Below the pieces are notes generated by a model, which saw only the letters and a program-made list of their open reading frames with translations, had not been told where the DNA came from and did no database searches. The position numbers were made by a program, and so were the translations under genes. 6,878 nucleotides of DNA from Actinocrinis sp046724665 (GTDB taxonomy: Bacteria > Actinomycetota > Actinomycetes > Streptomycetales > Catenulisporaceae): positions 1 to 6,878 of the forward strand of contig JBKOWZ010000091.1 in assembly GCA_046724665.1 (NCBI GenBank), in the 5' to 3' direction. Below are positions 1-5,448 of the stretch, in pieces (position 1 is the stretch's first letter; each line of letters opens with the position of its first letter).

Positions 1-1
1 T

Positions 2-61
2 GCAACCGAAGGAATCAAACTTCGGAGGGGCACCGTCACCGACTTGGGCTACCCGGTCTGA
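2..61 (+). CDS. Possible 3' end of a rightward gene (partial, unidentified)
   Basis: Frame 2 from the left edge reads ATEGIKLRRGTVTDLGYPV and then TGA at 59-61. The composition is protein-like (mixed hydrophobic and charged residues), unlike the Arg-rich shadow frames around it, so this may be the last 19 residues of a gene starting outside the window. It would converge with the LacI-type regulator. Nineteen residues are too few to name a family, and an open frame this short can occur by chance. The bases between 62 and 128 show no further signal that I can support. Confidence 0.35.
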   Translation, partial: ATEGIKLRRGTVTDLGYPV

Positions 62-128
62 CCAGGCTTTCCGTGTGGCGACTTGCAGAAGATTAGGCAA
101 GCACAGGTCGGGGCGTCAAATCGGAGCT

Positions 129-1334
129 TCACCTGGCCGAATCGCGCTGCCTCACCGAGCACGACCGCCGCTCGACCAGGTGCGTCGGGACGGTCCGCGG
201 AGTGAAGAGCGGCAAGCGTACCTGGAGCTGTGGCCCCGGGGACTTCGCCTTCGCGCGCGCGTGGGACGACAGTGCAGGCACCGACAGCGCCGACACTCCA
301 GCACCGCCGACCGTCCTAGCCGACGGCACGACGACTGACGCCGTCTCGGTCCTGCTCATCGCGTCGCTCGCCGGTGGTAGGGGCGTATCGACGAGTGCCA
401 GCAGCACCTCGACGGCCGCCGCGCCGAGCGCGATCGGATCCTGCGCGATGGTCGTCAGCGCGGGCCGGACGAGGCTCGCCGCCTCGATGTCGTCGAATCC
501 GACGATCGCGATTTCGTCCGGAATGCCGACTCCCGCGTCCTCGAACGCGTGAATCGCGCCGACCGCCATCTCGTCGCCGGCGACGAAGACGGCCGTCGGG
601 CGCTCAGGCAACGCGGCCAGGCGCTTTGCGCATGCGTAGCCGCTGTCCAAGAAGAAGTCACCGGTCTCGATGTACCCCGGTCGCGTCGTCATCCCGAGCC
701 CACGCACGGCCGCCTCATAGCCGGCAAGGCGTTGCGCGGCGGGAAGGGAGTCCACCGGACCGGTGATCGTCGCGATGTCCCGGTGACCGAGGCTGTGCAA
801 GTAACGCACCGCTTCGACCGCACCCGCATAGTTGTCCGACGTCACGTACGTTGCACGCGGTCCTTGAATCGGCAGGTCGAGCGCGACACACGGGAATCCG
901 GAGCCGTACAGCGTACGCATCGCCGGGTGCTGGTCATCGACGCCCATCATCACGACGCCGTCGAGCTGGTGCTGTAGCGCAACGTCGAGGTACACACGGT
1001 CGCCGACGCCAGAGCGATGGTCATCGACGTTGAGTAGGAGCATGTGGCGGCCTGACGCATTGAGCGCACGCTTCACGCCGACGAGCAGCGCCAGTAGGAA
1101 CGGGTGACGGCGTCCGGTCGCCTCGTAACCGGTGTCCCAGAGCAGCCCGACCGTGTCCGATCGGCCTCGCACGAGCGCACGCGCGGACTGGCTCGGTCGG
1201 TAGCCGAGGCGCGTGGCGGCTTCCTGGATCTGTCTCCGCGTCGTTTCGCTGACCTCGGGATGTCCGTTGAGCGCACGGGACACCGTCGCGACCGACACGC
1301 CGCATTCGCGGGCGAGCTCCCTGATCCCGGCCAT
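129..1334 (-). CDS. LacI-family transcriptional regulator with unusual C-terminal tail
   Basis: DNA-binding repressor or activator of the LacI/GalR family, which usually controls sugar uptake or glycoside hydrolase genes and is released by a sugar ligand. Residues 3-25 form the helix-turn-helix (IRELARECGVSVATVSRALN), the hinge helix lies near 47-56 (PSQSARALVR), and residues 61-335 form the periplasmic-binding-protein-like ligand domain. That domain carries the characteristic stretches SLGHRDIATITGP (181-193), RLAGYEAAV (202-210), VAGDEMAVGAI (251-261) and IPDEIAIVGFDD (271-282). The ATG at 1334 gives the standard family N-terminus. Family members usually end about 8-10 residues after the VVVP motif (334-337 here), at roughly 335-350 residues. 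This frame continues for about 64 more residues that look non-homologous and rich in Arg and Ser, which suggests a 3'-end frameshift or a recent extension. The ligand and target genes are unknown. The gene may belong with whatever gene ends at 61. Confidence 0.93.
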   Translation of the reverse strand: MAGIRELARECGVSVATVSRALNGHPEVSETTRRQIQEAATRLGYRPSQSARALVRGRSDTVGLLWDTGYEATGRRHPFLLALLVGVKRALNASGRHMLLLNVDDHRSGVGDRVYLDVALQHQLDGVVMMGVDDQHPAMRTLYGSGFPCVALDLPIQGPRATYVTSDNYAGAVEAVRYLHSLGHRDIATITGPVDSLPAAQRLAGYEAAVRGLGMTTRPGYIETGDFFLDSGYACAKRLAALPERPTAVFVAGDEMAVGAIHAFEDAGVGIPDEIAIVGFDDIEAASLVRPALTTIAQDPIALGAAAVEVLLALVDTPLPPASDAMSRTETASVVVPSARTVGGAGVSALSVPALSSHARAKAKSPGPQLQVRLPLFTPRTVPTHLVERRSCSVRQRDSAR

Positions 1335-1402
1335 TCGGACAACCCCAGTTCTACGGTCCGCGTCCCACGCCTACGGCGAACGTCTCCATCAGACCATGCT
1401 GG

Positions 1403-1438
1403 GGCCGTTGTGAGCAGTATGCCCGCACCACAATGGCC
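1403..1438. repeat. Imperfect inverted repeat between the thioesterase and LacI genes
   Basis: GGCCGTTGTG (1403-1412) and CACAATGGCC (1429-1438) are reverse complements at 9 of 10 positions, with a 16-base loop. The repeat lies 10 bases beyond the thioesterase stop and about 70 bases upstream of the LacI start. It could be a terminator hairpin for the thioesterase (though no T-run follows) or an operator in front of the LacI gene. I cannot tell which. It does not look like the common CG-centred LacI operator. Confidence 0.4.
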
Positions 1439-1447
1439 AGGGGGTTT

Positions 1448-1990
1448 CTAGGGCCGCATGATCAAACAGCTGCTGTTGGCGGTCGCGTAGATCTTGCCGT
1501 CGGCATCGACGATGCGTGCCTCAGCGAGCGCCGTACGGCTACCGAGGTGCACGACCGTGCCCTCGGCGGTGATCTCGCCGGTGGCGACCGAGACCGGCCG
1601 CAGGAACTTCACCGCGAGGTCGAGGCTCGTGTAGAAGACGCCCACGGGGAGCTTCGTGTGGACCGCGCAGCCACACGCGGTGTCGAGGAGCGTCGCGTAG
1701 ACGCCGCCGTGCACCGAGCCGAGCGGGTTGTAGTGGAACTCCTGCGGCGTGAGACGGAAGGCCACGCGGCCCTCCTCGAAGGAGAAGCTCCTGATGTCGA
1801 GCGTGTGCATGATCGGCGGCAGCGGCACGCGGCCCGCGTCCATCGCGGTGAAGAACTCCATGCCGCTCAGCCCGGCCCCGATGCTCGCCGTTTCGAGCGG
1901 GTCGGTCCATTCGAAGGAGCGCCGACGCTCGACCGGCTGCTGGGTCGGCACAACGGCCGCCGATTTGTCGAACTGCGCCGTACCCGTCAT
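1448..1990 (-). CDS. PaaI-family hotdog-fold acyl-CoA thioesterase
   Basis: Predicted cytoplasmic thioesterase of the PaaI/YigI-like hotdog superfamily, which hydrolyses acyl-CoA or aryl-acyl-CoA thioesters. The 180 residues carry the family signature at 88-104: N88, G91, H94-G95-G96 and D103 in NPLGSVHGGVYATLLDT. The HGG loop and the Asp on the following helix are the conserved catalytic or CoA-positioning residues in this family. Residues 121-134 (TSLDLAVKFLRPVS) and 147-160 supply the typical hotdog strands. The ATG at 1990 is preceded by GAGGG (1995-1999) at a usable spacing. The roughly 50 residues before the hotdog domain are longer than in minimal PaaI proteins. The gene is divergent from the HxlR regulator across an 88-base region holding a palindrome, so control by that regulator is likely (inference). 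The substrate cannot be deduced. Confidence 0.9.
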   Translation of the reverse strand: MTGTAQFDKSAAVVPTQQPVERRRSFEWTDPLETASIGAGLSGMEFFTAMDAGRVPLPPIMHTLDIRSFSFEEGRVAFRLTPQEFHYNPLGSVHGGVYATLLDTACGCAVHTKLPVGVFYTSLDLAVKFLRPVSVATGEITAEGTVVHLGSRTALAEARIVDADGKIYATANSSCLIMRP

Positions 1991-2033
1991 GAGGCCCTCG
2001 CTTACTCGGCACGCTGGTCGGTGTTGCCACGCT

Positions 2034-2039
2034 AGGTTA
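2034..2039 (-). promoter_or_regulatory. Candidate -10 box for the thioesterase gene
   Basis: The leftward strand reads TAACCT, matching TANNNT. It would place transcription start near 2027 and give a leader of about 37 bases before the ATG at 1990. The matching -35 region (2057-2062, TGAGTT) is weak but lies inside the palindrome at 2053-2069, so a regulator bound there would occlude it. Confidence 0.4.
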
Positions 2040-2052
2040 GCTGGGTTTCATT

Positions 2053-2069
2053 CTGCAACTCAGTTGTAG
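2053..2069. promoter_or_regulatory. Palindromic operator in the thioesterase/HxlR divergent region
   Basis: CTGCAACT (2053-2060), a one-base centre, and AGTTGTAG (2062-2069) match as inverted repeats at 7 of 8 positions. The palindrome lies 10 bases before the HxlR start and overlaps its candidate -10 box. HxlR-type dimeric winged-helix proteins commonly bind such short dyads in their own divergent promoter. The assignment as the HxlR site is inference from position and symmetry. Confidence 0.6.
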
Positions 2070-2072
2070 GAT
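2067..2072 (+). promoter_or_regulatory. Candidate -10 box implying a leaderless HxlR transcript
   Basis: TAGGAT fits the TANNNT consensus and ends 6 bases before the GTG at 2079. Transcription would therefore start at or next to the start codon. No Shine-Dalgarno sequence is visible upstream of this GTG, which agrees with a leaderless mRNA, common in actinobacteria. The -35 region is not convincing. Confidence 0.45.
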
Positions 2073-2078
2073 ACGACT

Positions 2079-2639
2079 GTGACCTCTACCACTCGCCCGG
2101 ACGAGACCACCCCGGCGCCCTTGCGCGTGAGCGTGTTCGGCGACCACGCCGGCCGCGCCGTGCCGGGAGCGCCGACTTATGACGCATTCGAGAGCGAGGC
2201 CTGCTCGATCGCGCGCACGCTGGCGCTTGTCGGCGATCGGTGGACGCTGCTGATCTTGCGCGACGTCTCGAACGGGGTACGACGCTTCGACGACCTGGTG
2301 TCGCATCTCGGCGTCGCGCGCAATGTGCTCTCGCGTCGGCTGGCCGCGTTGGTCGAGGCCGGTTTGGTCAAGCGCACGTCGTACCGCACCGAGGGTGCGC
2401 GTGAACGGCATGAGTACCGGCTAAGTCACGCCGGCCGCGAACTCGTGCCGATCCTGCTCGCCATGATGGTGTGGGGCGACCGGCACCTCGCCGGGCCGGA
2501 AGGGCGACCTGTCATCCCACGTCACGCGGACTGCGGCGCGCAGGTTCGCGTGTCGGTGACGTGTGAGGCCGGGCACGAGCTGGGCGACCGCCCTCGGTTG
2601 CGGTTGGAGGTCGGGCCGGGCAGCCGCATGCGTGAGTGA
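2079..2639 (+). CDS. HxlR-family winged-helix transcriptional regulator
   Basis: Dimeric DNA-binding regulator of the HxlR (MarR-like winged helix) family. Residues 40-130 contain the domain: the conserved Cys at 42 in ACSIARTL, GDRWTLLILRD (52-62), the recognition region FDDLVSHLGVARNVLSRRL (70-88), and the wing LVKRTSYRTEGARERHEYRLSHAGREL (96-122). Some HxlR proteins sense oxidants or electrophiles through the N-terminal Cys, so C42 could be a sensor (inference). After the domain, the tail has H149, C152, C162 and H166, a spacing that could bind a metal or be the relic of a zinc ribbon. The GTG start at 2079 has no ribosome-binding site but sits 6 bases after a TAGGAT box. The first 35 residues are an extension probably without structure. 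The gene is divergent from the thioesterase, which is its most likely target besides itself. Confidence 0.93.
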   Translation: MTSTTRPDETTPAPLRVSVFGDHAGRAVPGAPTYDAFESEACSIARTLALVGDRWTLLILRDVSNGVRRFDDLVSHLGVARNVLSRRLAALVEAGLVKRTSYRTEGARERHEYRLSHAGRELVPILLAMMVWGDRHLAGPEGRPVIPRHADCGAQVRVSVTCEAGHELGDRPRLRLEVGPGSRMRE

Positions 2640-2682
2640 TGGGAGTAATTGGGGATCGTGCTGATTGAAATCGTCGGTATAA

Positions 2683-2725
2683 CGCGAGGTCCCGGCCAAC
2701 CTTGTCGGCTGACCGGGACCTCGCG
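2683..2725. terminator. Strong hairpin between the HxlR gene and the initiator tRNA
   Basis: CGCGAGGTCCCGG (2683-2695) is the exact reverse complement of CCGGGACCTCGCG (2713-2725), a 13-bp GC-rich stem with a 17-base loop. It lies between the convergent ends of the HxlR gene (stop at 2639) and the tRNA (3' end at 2737), so it probably terminates both. On the leftward strand the stem is followed by TTAT, a poor T-run, as is usual for high-GC actinobacterial terminators. Confidence 0.75.
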
Positions 2726-2736
2726 CATTACCTGCG

Positions 2737-2810
2737 TAGCGGGGGACGGATTTGAACCGCCGACCTCTGGGTTATGAGCCCAGCGAGCTACCGAGCTGCT
2801 CCACCCCGCG
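2737..2810 (-). tRNA. Initiator tRNA-fMet (CAT anticodon)
   Basis: A full 74-base cloverleaf is readable on the leftward strand: acceptor CGCGGGG/CCCCGCT, D-stem GAGC/GCTC, anticodon arm CTGGG-CTCATAA-CCCAG with anticodon CAT, variable region AGGTC, T-arm GGCGG-TTCAAAT-CCGTC (one G-U pair), and discriminator A. It is the initiator rather than an elongator because the first acceptor position is unpaired (C1 opposite U72), three G-C pairs close the anticodon stem, and the D-stem has A11-U24. The 3' CCA is not encoded (CGCA follows), so CCA must be added after transcription. It carries formylmethionine to the ribosomal P site at start codons. Confidence 0.97.
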
Positions 2811-2825
2811 TCGGGTGATGTCTCT

Positions 2826-2855
2826 ACTCTAGGTCGAATGCTTGCGCTGAGGCAA
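2826..2855 (-). promoter_or_regulatory. Promoter of the initiator tRNA gene
   Basis: On the leftward strand TTGCCT (2850-2855) and TAGAGT (2826-2831) form a good -35/-10 pair with an 18-base spacer. They would start transcription near 2819, about 9 bases before the mature tRNA 5' end. A small perfect dyad, TCGCA-T-TGCGA (2857-2867), lies immediately upstream. Its role is unknown. Confidence 0.55.
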
Positions 2856-2979
2856 ATCGCATTGCGACGCGCGGTCACGTGATGTGCAGGCAATGACTGC
2901 GCGGAGTGCGAAATCACCGGTCAGCGGTGGCATGGACGCGACGGTACGGAGCGGGGCCGGGGTCGGGGAGAATAGGGGC

Positions 2980-3546
2980 ATGGGAAACGGCTCAACGAAC
3001 GCTGCGCTGACGCAGTCGCTGATCGAGTTGGAGCAGCACGTCGCAAGGGCGGGCTGGGACCAGGGGCCGCGGCTGTTCGCGCTGGCGGACACGGCCGAGC
3101 TGATCAAGGCCGAGCCCCGGCTGGCCGCGGCGCTGGCGCCGGAGACGCTCGACGCGTCGCTCGAGCCGGGATCGGGATTCGGGCCGCTGCGCACGTACAC
3201 GTCGATCGAGCAGGAGGGCTTTCCGGACGGAAAGGCGCTTGACGACGCGTTGGCCGGGATCGGGTGGCCGCAGACCGTGGACGGCGCGGCGCTGGTCGTC
3301 GAGCGGGTCATGCTCCCGCCGTCGGCGGAGGCGGGGATGCCGGACGACGACGGGGTGGACCTCGACGCCTGGGTGGCCGCGCATCCGGAGCGGCAGGAGG
3401 TACGCATCGCGGTCGGGGTGCTGCGCGACGGGTCACGCGACTGCGCGCTGCGGCTACGATCGCGCGACGCCGACGACGAGGTGTTGTCCGGGCCCGGGCT
3501 CGTACCGCACTTGGCGGATGCGTTAGCGCAGACGCTGCATGACTGA
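2980..3546 (+). CDS. PPA1309-family conserved actinobacterial protein
   Basis: Soluble 188-residue protein of the PPA1309 family, which is conserved in actinobacteria and has no assigned biochemical function. Recognisable family stretches are LIELEQHVARAGWDQGPRLF (14-33) followed by ALADTAEL (34-41), TSIEQEGFP (74-82), GIGWPQTVDGAALVVERVMLPP (93-114), and EVRIAVGVLRDGSRDCALRLR (140-160) followed by GPGLVPHLADALAQTL (171-186). The frame is open upstream to 2884, but the ATG at 2980 matches the usual family N-terminus. The preceding 32 codons would encode non-homologous residues. A purine stretch GGGGAG (2965-2970) lies 9 bases before this ATG. No membrane segment or signal peptide is seen. The gene converges with the PDZ protease gene across the inverted-repeat element at 3579-3684, a neighbourhood I recall from other actinobacteria. 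Confidence 0.9.
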   Translation: MGNGSTNAALTQSLIELEQHVARAGWDQGPRLFALADTAELIKAEPRLAAALAPETLDASLEPGSGFGPLRTYTSIEQEGFPDGKALDDALAGIGWPQTVDGAALVVERVMLPPSAEAGMPDDDGVDLDAWVAAHPERQEVRIAVGVLRDGSRDCALRLRSRDADDEVLSGPGLVPHLADALAQTLHD

Positions 3547-3578
3547 GCGGGGCGGCGAGCGTCGTCCTGACTCAGGGC

Positions 3579-3684
3579 GCTAGTGCCTCGGTAGCCTGCA
3601 TTTGCCAGCAGGCGAGGTGCGCTGGGGCGGCCTATGCGAGGTGCGAGGCAGCGAGCGGCGAACGCGGGCTACCGAGGCACTAGC
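3579..3684. repeat. 106-base inverted-repeat element between convergent genes
   Basis: GCTAGTGCCTCGGTAGCC (3579-3596) is the exact reverse complement of 3667-3684. Pairing continues inward with one wobble and one mismatch to about 3606 and 3657, giving a stem of roughly 27 pairs around a 50-base interior. The interior contains a direct repeat GCGAGGTGCG (3612-3621 and 3636-3645). The outermost CTAG tetranucleotides and perfect termini resemble a small palindromic mobile element (MITE or REP-like). It could equally serve as a bidirectional terminator for the two converging genes. The right arm contains the TAG stop of the PDZ protease gene (3680-3682). No coding capacity is apparent. Confidence 0.8.
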
Positions 3685-4735
3685 AGCTCGGCGGGGTCTT
3701 GCCCTCGCGGACGTCCTTCAGCGCGGTAAGCGCGTCTTGCAGCGTAGCCACCTTCGCGAGCTCCATGCCGGAGGGCAGGTTCGCCTTGGCCTCGGCGCAG
3801 TTGTCCGCGGGGGCCAGGAAGACGGTGGCTCCGTCGCGGCGGGCGCCGAGGGTCTTCATCTGGATGCCGCCGATCGCGCCGACGTTGCCGGTCGCGTCGA
3901 TCGTGCCGGTGCCGGCCACCACCTTGCCGCCGGTGAGGTTGCCGCCGGCGGTGAGCTTGTCGATGATGCCGAGCGCGAACATCATTCCGGCGCTCGGGCC
4001 GCCGACGCCGTTGAGCTGGATGTCCACGTCGAACGGGAACGTGTTCTCGGTCTGCACCGCTATGCCGACGGCCGCCTTGCCCTGGCTGTTCTTCGTGGTG
4101 CCCGTGGTGATCGTCTGGACCTTGCCGGCCCGGGAGACGACGAAGGTGACCTGCTGACCCGGCGTCACCTTCTGCACGGCCTTCTGGACCTCGGCCAGGC
4201 CGGTGTCCCCGCCGGTGGTGATCGGCGTGCCGTTGACGGACTTGACGACGTCTCCGGGCTGGAGCTTGTCCTCGGCGGGCGTGCCGGCGGTGATCGAGGC
4301 GATCACGACCTCGCTCCCGGTCGGCTTGATGCCGAGCGCGGCCAAGGCCGCCGTGATCGCCGCGTCCTGCGAGTCGGTGAACGCCACCGCGTTCTCCTGA
4401 TCGCTCTGCTGCTGCGTCGTGCCCGGCGGGTAGATCGTCTCCTTGGGCACGATCGCCTGGTCGGAGCTGAGCCAGCCGATCAGGGCGGTACCGAGCGGCA
4501 TCTGGTAATCCTGGCTCGACACGCCGACGGTCACCATGCGCAGCTGACCGGAGGTCTTGTACGTCTGGTGGCCGCTGATGGTGATCAGCTGCGTGCCCTG
4601 ATACGAGCCGAGCGTGTCGAAGGTCGGTCCCGGCGTCATCTCCGCATAAGGCACCGGTTGCAGGTATACGCCGACTCCGAAGGCGGCGAGGAGGGCACCC
4701 GAGACGACCAGCGTGACGGTACGACGGCGCGGCAT
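3680..4735 (-). CDS. YlbL/SdrC-like membrane-anchored PDZ and Lon-type serine protease
   Basis: Secreted-face membrane protease of the YlbL family, combining a PDZ domain with a Lon-like proteolytic domain. Numbering is from the ATG at 4735 (351 residues). Residues 8-26 form a single N-terminal hydrophobic segment after MPRRR, so the body lies outside the membrane. The PDZ domain spans about 142-210 (IASITAGTPAEDKLQPGDVVKSVNG). The Lon-type domain spans about 225-335, with nucleophile S248 in GVGGPSAGMMFAL and general base K294 in GAIGGIQMKTLGARRDG. Both members of the Ser-Lys dyad are intact. C312 and C351 could form a disulfide. A GTG at 4741 would add two residues. I prefer the ATG because a TAGTGT box ends 7 bases before it and no Shine-Dalgarno sequence is seen. 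The gene is last in the leftward cluster. Its stop codon lies inside the palindromic element. Substrates are unknown. Confidence 0.93.
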   Translation of the reverse strand: MPRRRTVTLVVSGALLAAFGVGVYLQPVPYAEMTPGPTFDTLGSYQGTQLITISGHQTYKTSGQLRMVTVGVSSQDYQMPLGTALIGWLSSDQAIVPKETIYPPGTTQQQSDQENAVAFTDSQDAAITAALAALGIKPTGSEVVIASITAGTPAEDKLQPGDVVKSVNGTPITTGGDTGLAEVQKAVQKVTPGQQVTFVVSRAGKVQTITTGTTKNSQGKAAVGIAVQTENTFPFDVDIQLNGVGGPSAGMMFALGIIDKLTAGGNLTGGKVVAGTGTIDATGNVGAIGGIQMKTLGARRDGATVFLAPADNCAEAKANLPSGMELAKVATLQDALTALKDVREGKTPPSC

Positions 4736-4742
4736 GAGCACG

Positions 4743-4748
4743 ACACTA
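4743..4748 (-). promoter_or_regulatory. Candidate -10 box for a leaderless PDZ protease transcript
   Basis: The leftward strand reads TAGTGT (TANNNT), followed by 7 bases and then the ATG at 4735. Transcription would start at the codon itself. It lies in the 25-base gap after the small membrane protein gene, so the protease could be made separately from the upstream genes. No good -35 is seen. Confidence 0.35.
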
Positions 4749-4760
4749 ATGCACCGGCCA

Positions 4761-4952
4761 TCACTCGGTGGTGGGCGGGCGCGGGGTGACCGGGTTCTGT
4801 GTGCGCGCGAGAACCTCCCGCGCGCGCTGGTAGCGGTCCAGCGTGCCGACCTCCTCGCGGGAGCGCCGGATCCGCCGCGAGACGGCGAGCACGAGGGCCG
4901 CGAGCAGGACCGCGCTGGCCGGGATGGCCCACCAGGCCAGGATCGAGAGCAC
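4761..4952 (-). CDS. Small single-pass membrane protein, function unknown
   Basis: A 63-residue protein with one hydrophobic segment at about residues 3-24 (ILAWWAIPASAVLLAALVLAVS), followed by a basic stop-transfer stretch RRIRRSRE and a conserved-looking cytoplasmic helix GTLDRYQRAREVLAR (36-50). The tail is Pro- and Thr-rich. The charge pattern predicts N-terminus outside and C-terminus inside. I recall small proteins of this kind between moaE and the PDZ protease in other actinobacteria, which supports it as a real gene. Start is GTG at 4952, 16 bases after the MoaE stop. No Shine-Dalgarno sequence is visible, but a TAGTCT box (4961-4966) precedes it, so a leaderless message is possible. 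No biochemical role can be assigned. A scaffold or partner for the neighbouring membrane protease is only a guess. Confidence 0.8.
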   Translation of the reverse strand: MLSILAWWAIPASAVLLAALVLAVSRRIRRSREEVGTLDRYQRAREVLARTQNPVTPRPPTTE

Positions 4953-4968
4953 GGATCAGCAGACTAGA

Positions 4969-5418
4969 TCACATTCCGACCCAGGTGTGGGAGCCGTCCC
5001 GGAACTCCTCGCGCTTCCAGATCGGCACCTGCTCCTTCAGCGTGTCGATCAGTGAGCGGCACGCGGCGAACGCCTCGGCCCGGTGCGACGCGGACGCCGC
5101 GACGACGACGGCTAAGTCGCCGACGGCGAGTTCACCCGTGCGGTGTACCGCAGCAAGTGCGGTGCCAGGGTGCTCTGCGGCGACCTTGGCGGCGACCGCG
5201 CGCAGTTGGTCGCGTGCGGTCGGGTGCGCGGCATACGCGAGTTGGGTGACCTGCTCCCCCGGGTTCTCCGGCGTGTGGTCGCGCACCGTGCCGATGAAGA
5301 GTGCGATGCCGCCGACGCTCGGCCCCGTCACGGCGCGTAGCACTTCATCGACGGACAACGCGGTGTCGCGTACGTCGATAAGGCGGACGGTATCGGTCTC
5401 AGACGTGGCGTCGGGCAT
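4969..5418 (-). CDS. moaE: MoaE, molybdopterin synthase catalytic subunit
   Basis: Large subunit of molybdopterin synthase, which with thiocarboxylated MoaD converts cyclic pyranopterin monophosphate to molybdopterin during molybdenum cofactor synthesis in the cytoplasm. The 149 residues match the family length. GGIALFIGTVRDHTP (36-50) holds the conserved Arg46, HRTGELAVGD (92-101) and ASASHRAEAFAAC (108-120) are standard, and LIDTLKEQVPIWKREEF (123-139) carries the two active-site lysines K128 and K135 with the same 7-residue spacing as K119 and K126 of Escherichia coli MoaE. The pattern LxY-x-A-H-P is present at 60-66, with Ala where an acidic residue is often found. The ATG at 5418 has a strong AGGAG (5426-5430) 7 bases upstream. 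It follows the SDR-like gene by 30 bases, so the two are probably co-transcribed. MoaD must be encoded elsewhere. Confidence 0.96.
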   Translation of the reverse strand: MPDATSETDTVRLIDVRDTALSVDEVLRAVTGPSVGGIALFIGTVRDHTPENPGEQVTQLAYAAHPTARDQLRAVAAKVAAEHPGTALAAVHRTGELAVGDLAVVVAASASHRAEAFAACRSLIDTLKEQVPIWKREEFRDGSHTWVGM

Positions 5419-5425
5419 AAGCGTT

Positions 5426-5430
5426 CTCCT
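5426..5430 (-). promoter_or_regulatory. Ribosome-binding site of moaE
   Basis: AGGAG on the leftward strand, 7 bases before the ATG at 5418. It is the best Shine-Dalgarno match in the window and fixes the moaE start. Other genes here have weak sites or none. Confidence 0.75.
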
Positions 5431-5448
5431 GTTTCCAGCCGGTCGGCT

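Noticed and set aside
75..977. Rightward frames inside the LacI gene region
   Set aside because: Arg-rich shadow translations of a well-supported LacI gene. The regulator's codon pattern explains the open frames.
1375..1387. Candidate LacI operator GGCGAACGTCTCC upstream of the LacI gene
   Set aside because: Pairing around its centre is imperfect (4 of 6) and it does not match a family consensus well enough to annotate.
1433..2035. Rightward 200-codon frame opposite the thioesterase
   Set aside because: The opposite strand encodes a clear hotdog thioesterase with the NPLG..HGG..D signature. This frame is its shadow.
2781..2800. Shared CTCGGTAGC between the tRNA D-arm and the arm of the 106-base element, suggesting a tRNA-derived repeat
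   Set aside because: Only 9 bases match and the similarity does not extend into the rest of the tRNA, so chance is the simpler explanation.
2522..3407. Leftward frames across the tRNA and opposite the PPA1309 gene
   Set aside because: One runs through the tRNA gene and the other is antisense to PPA1309. Neither has a plausible domain or start signal.
3602..4789. Long rightward open frame (395 codons) opposite the PDZ protease
   Set aside because: It is antisense to a gene with intact PDZ and Lon-type motifs. The translation is Arg/Gly/Asp-rich and lacks any domain pattern, as expected for a shadow frame in high-GC DNA.
5419..5448. Molybdenum cofactor riboswitch before moaE
   Set aside because: The gap between the SDR gene and moaE is only 30 bases and holds just a ribosome-binding site, too short for such an aptamer.
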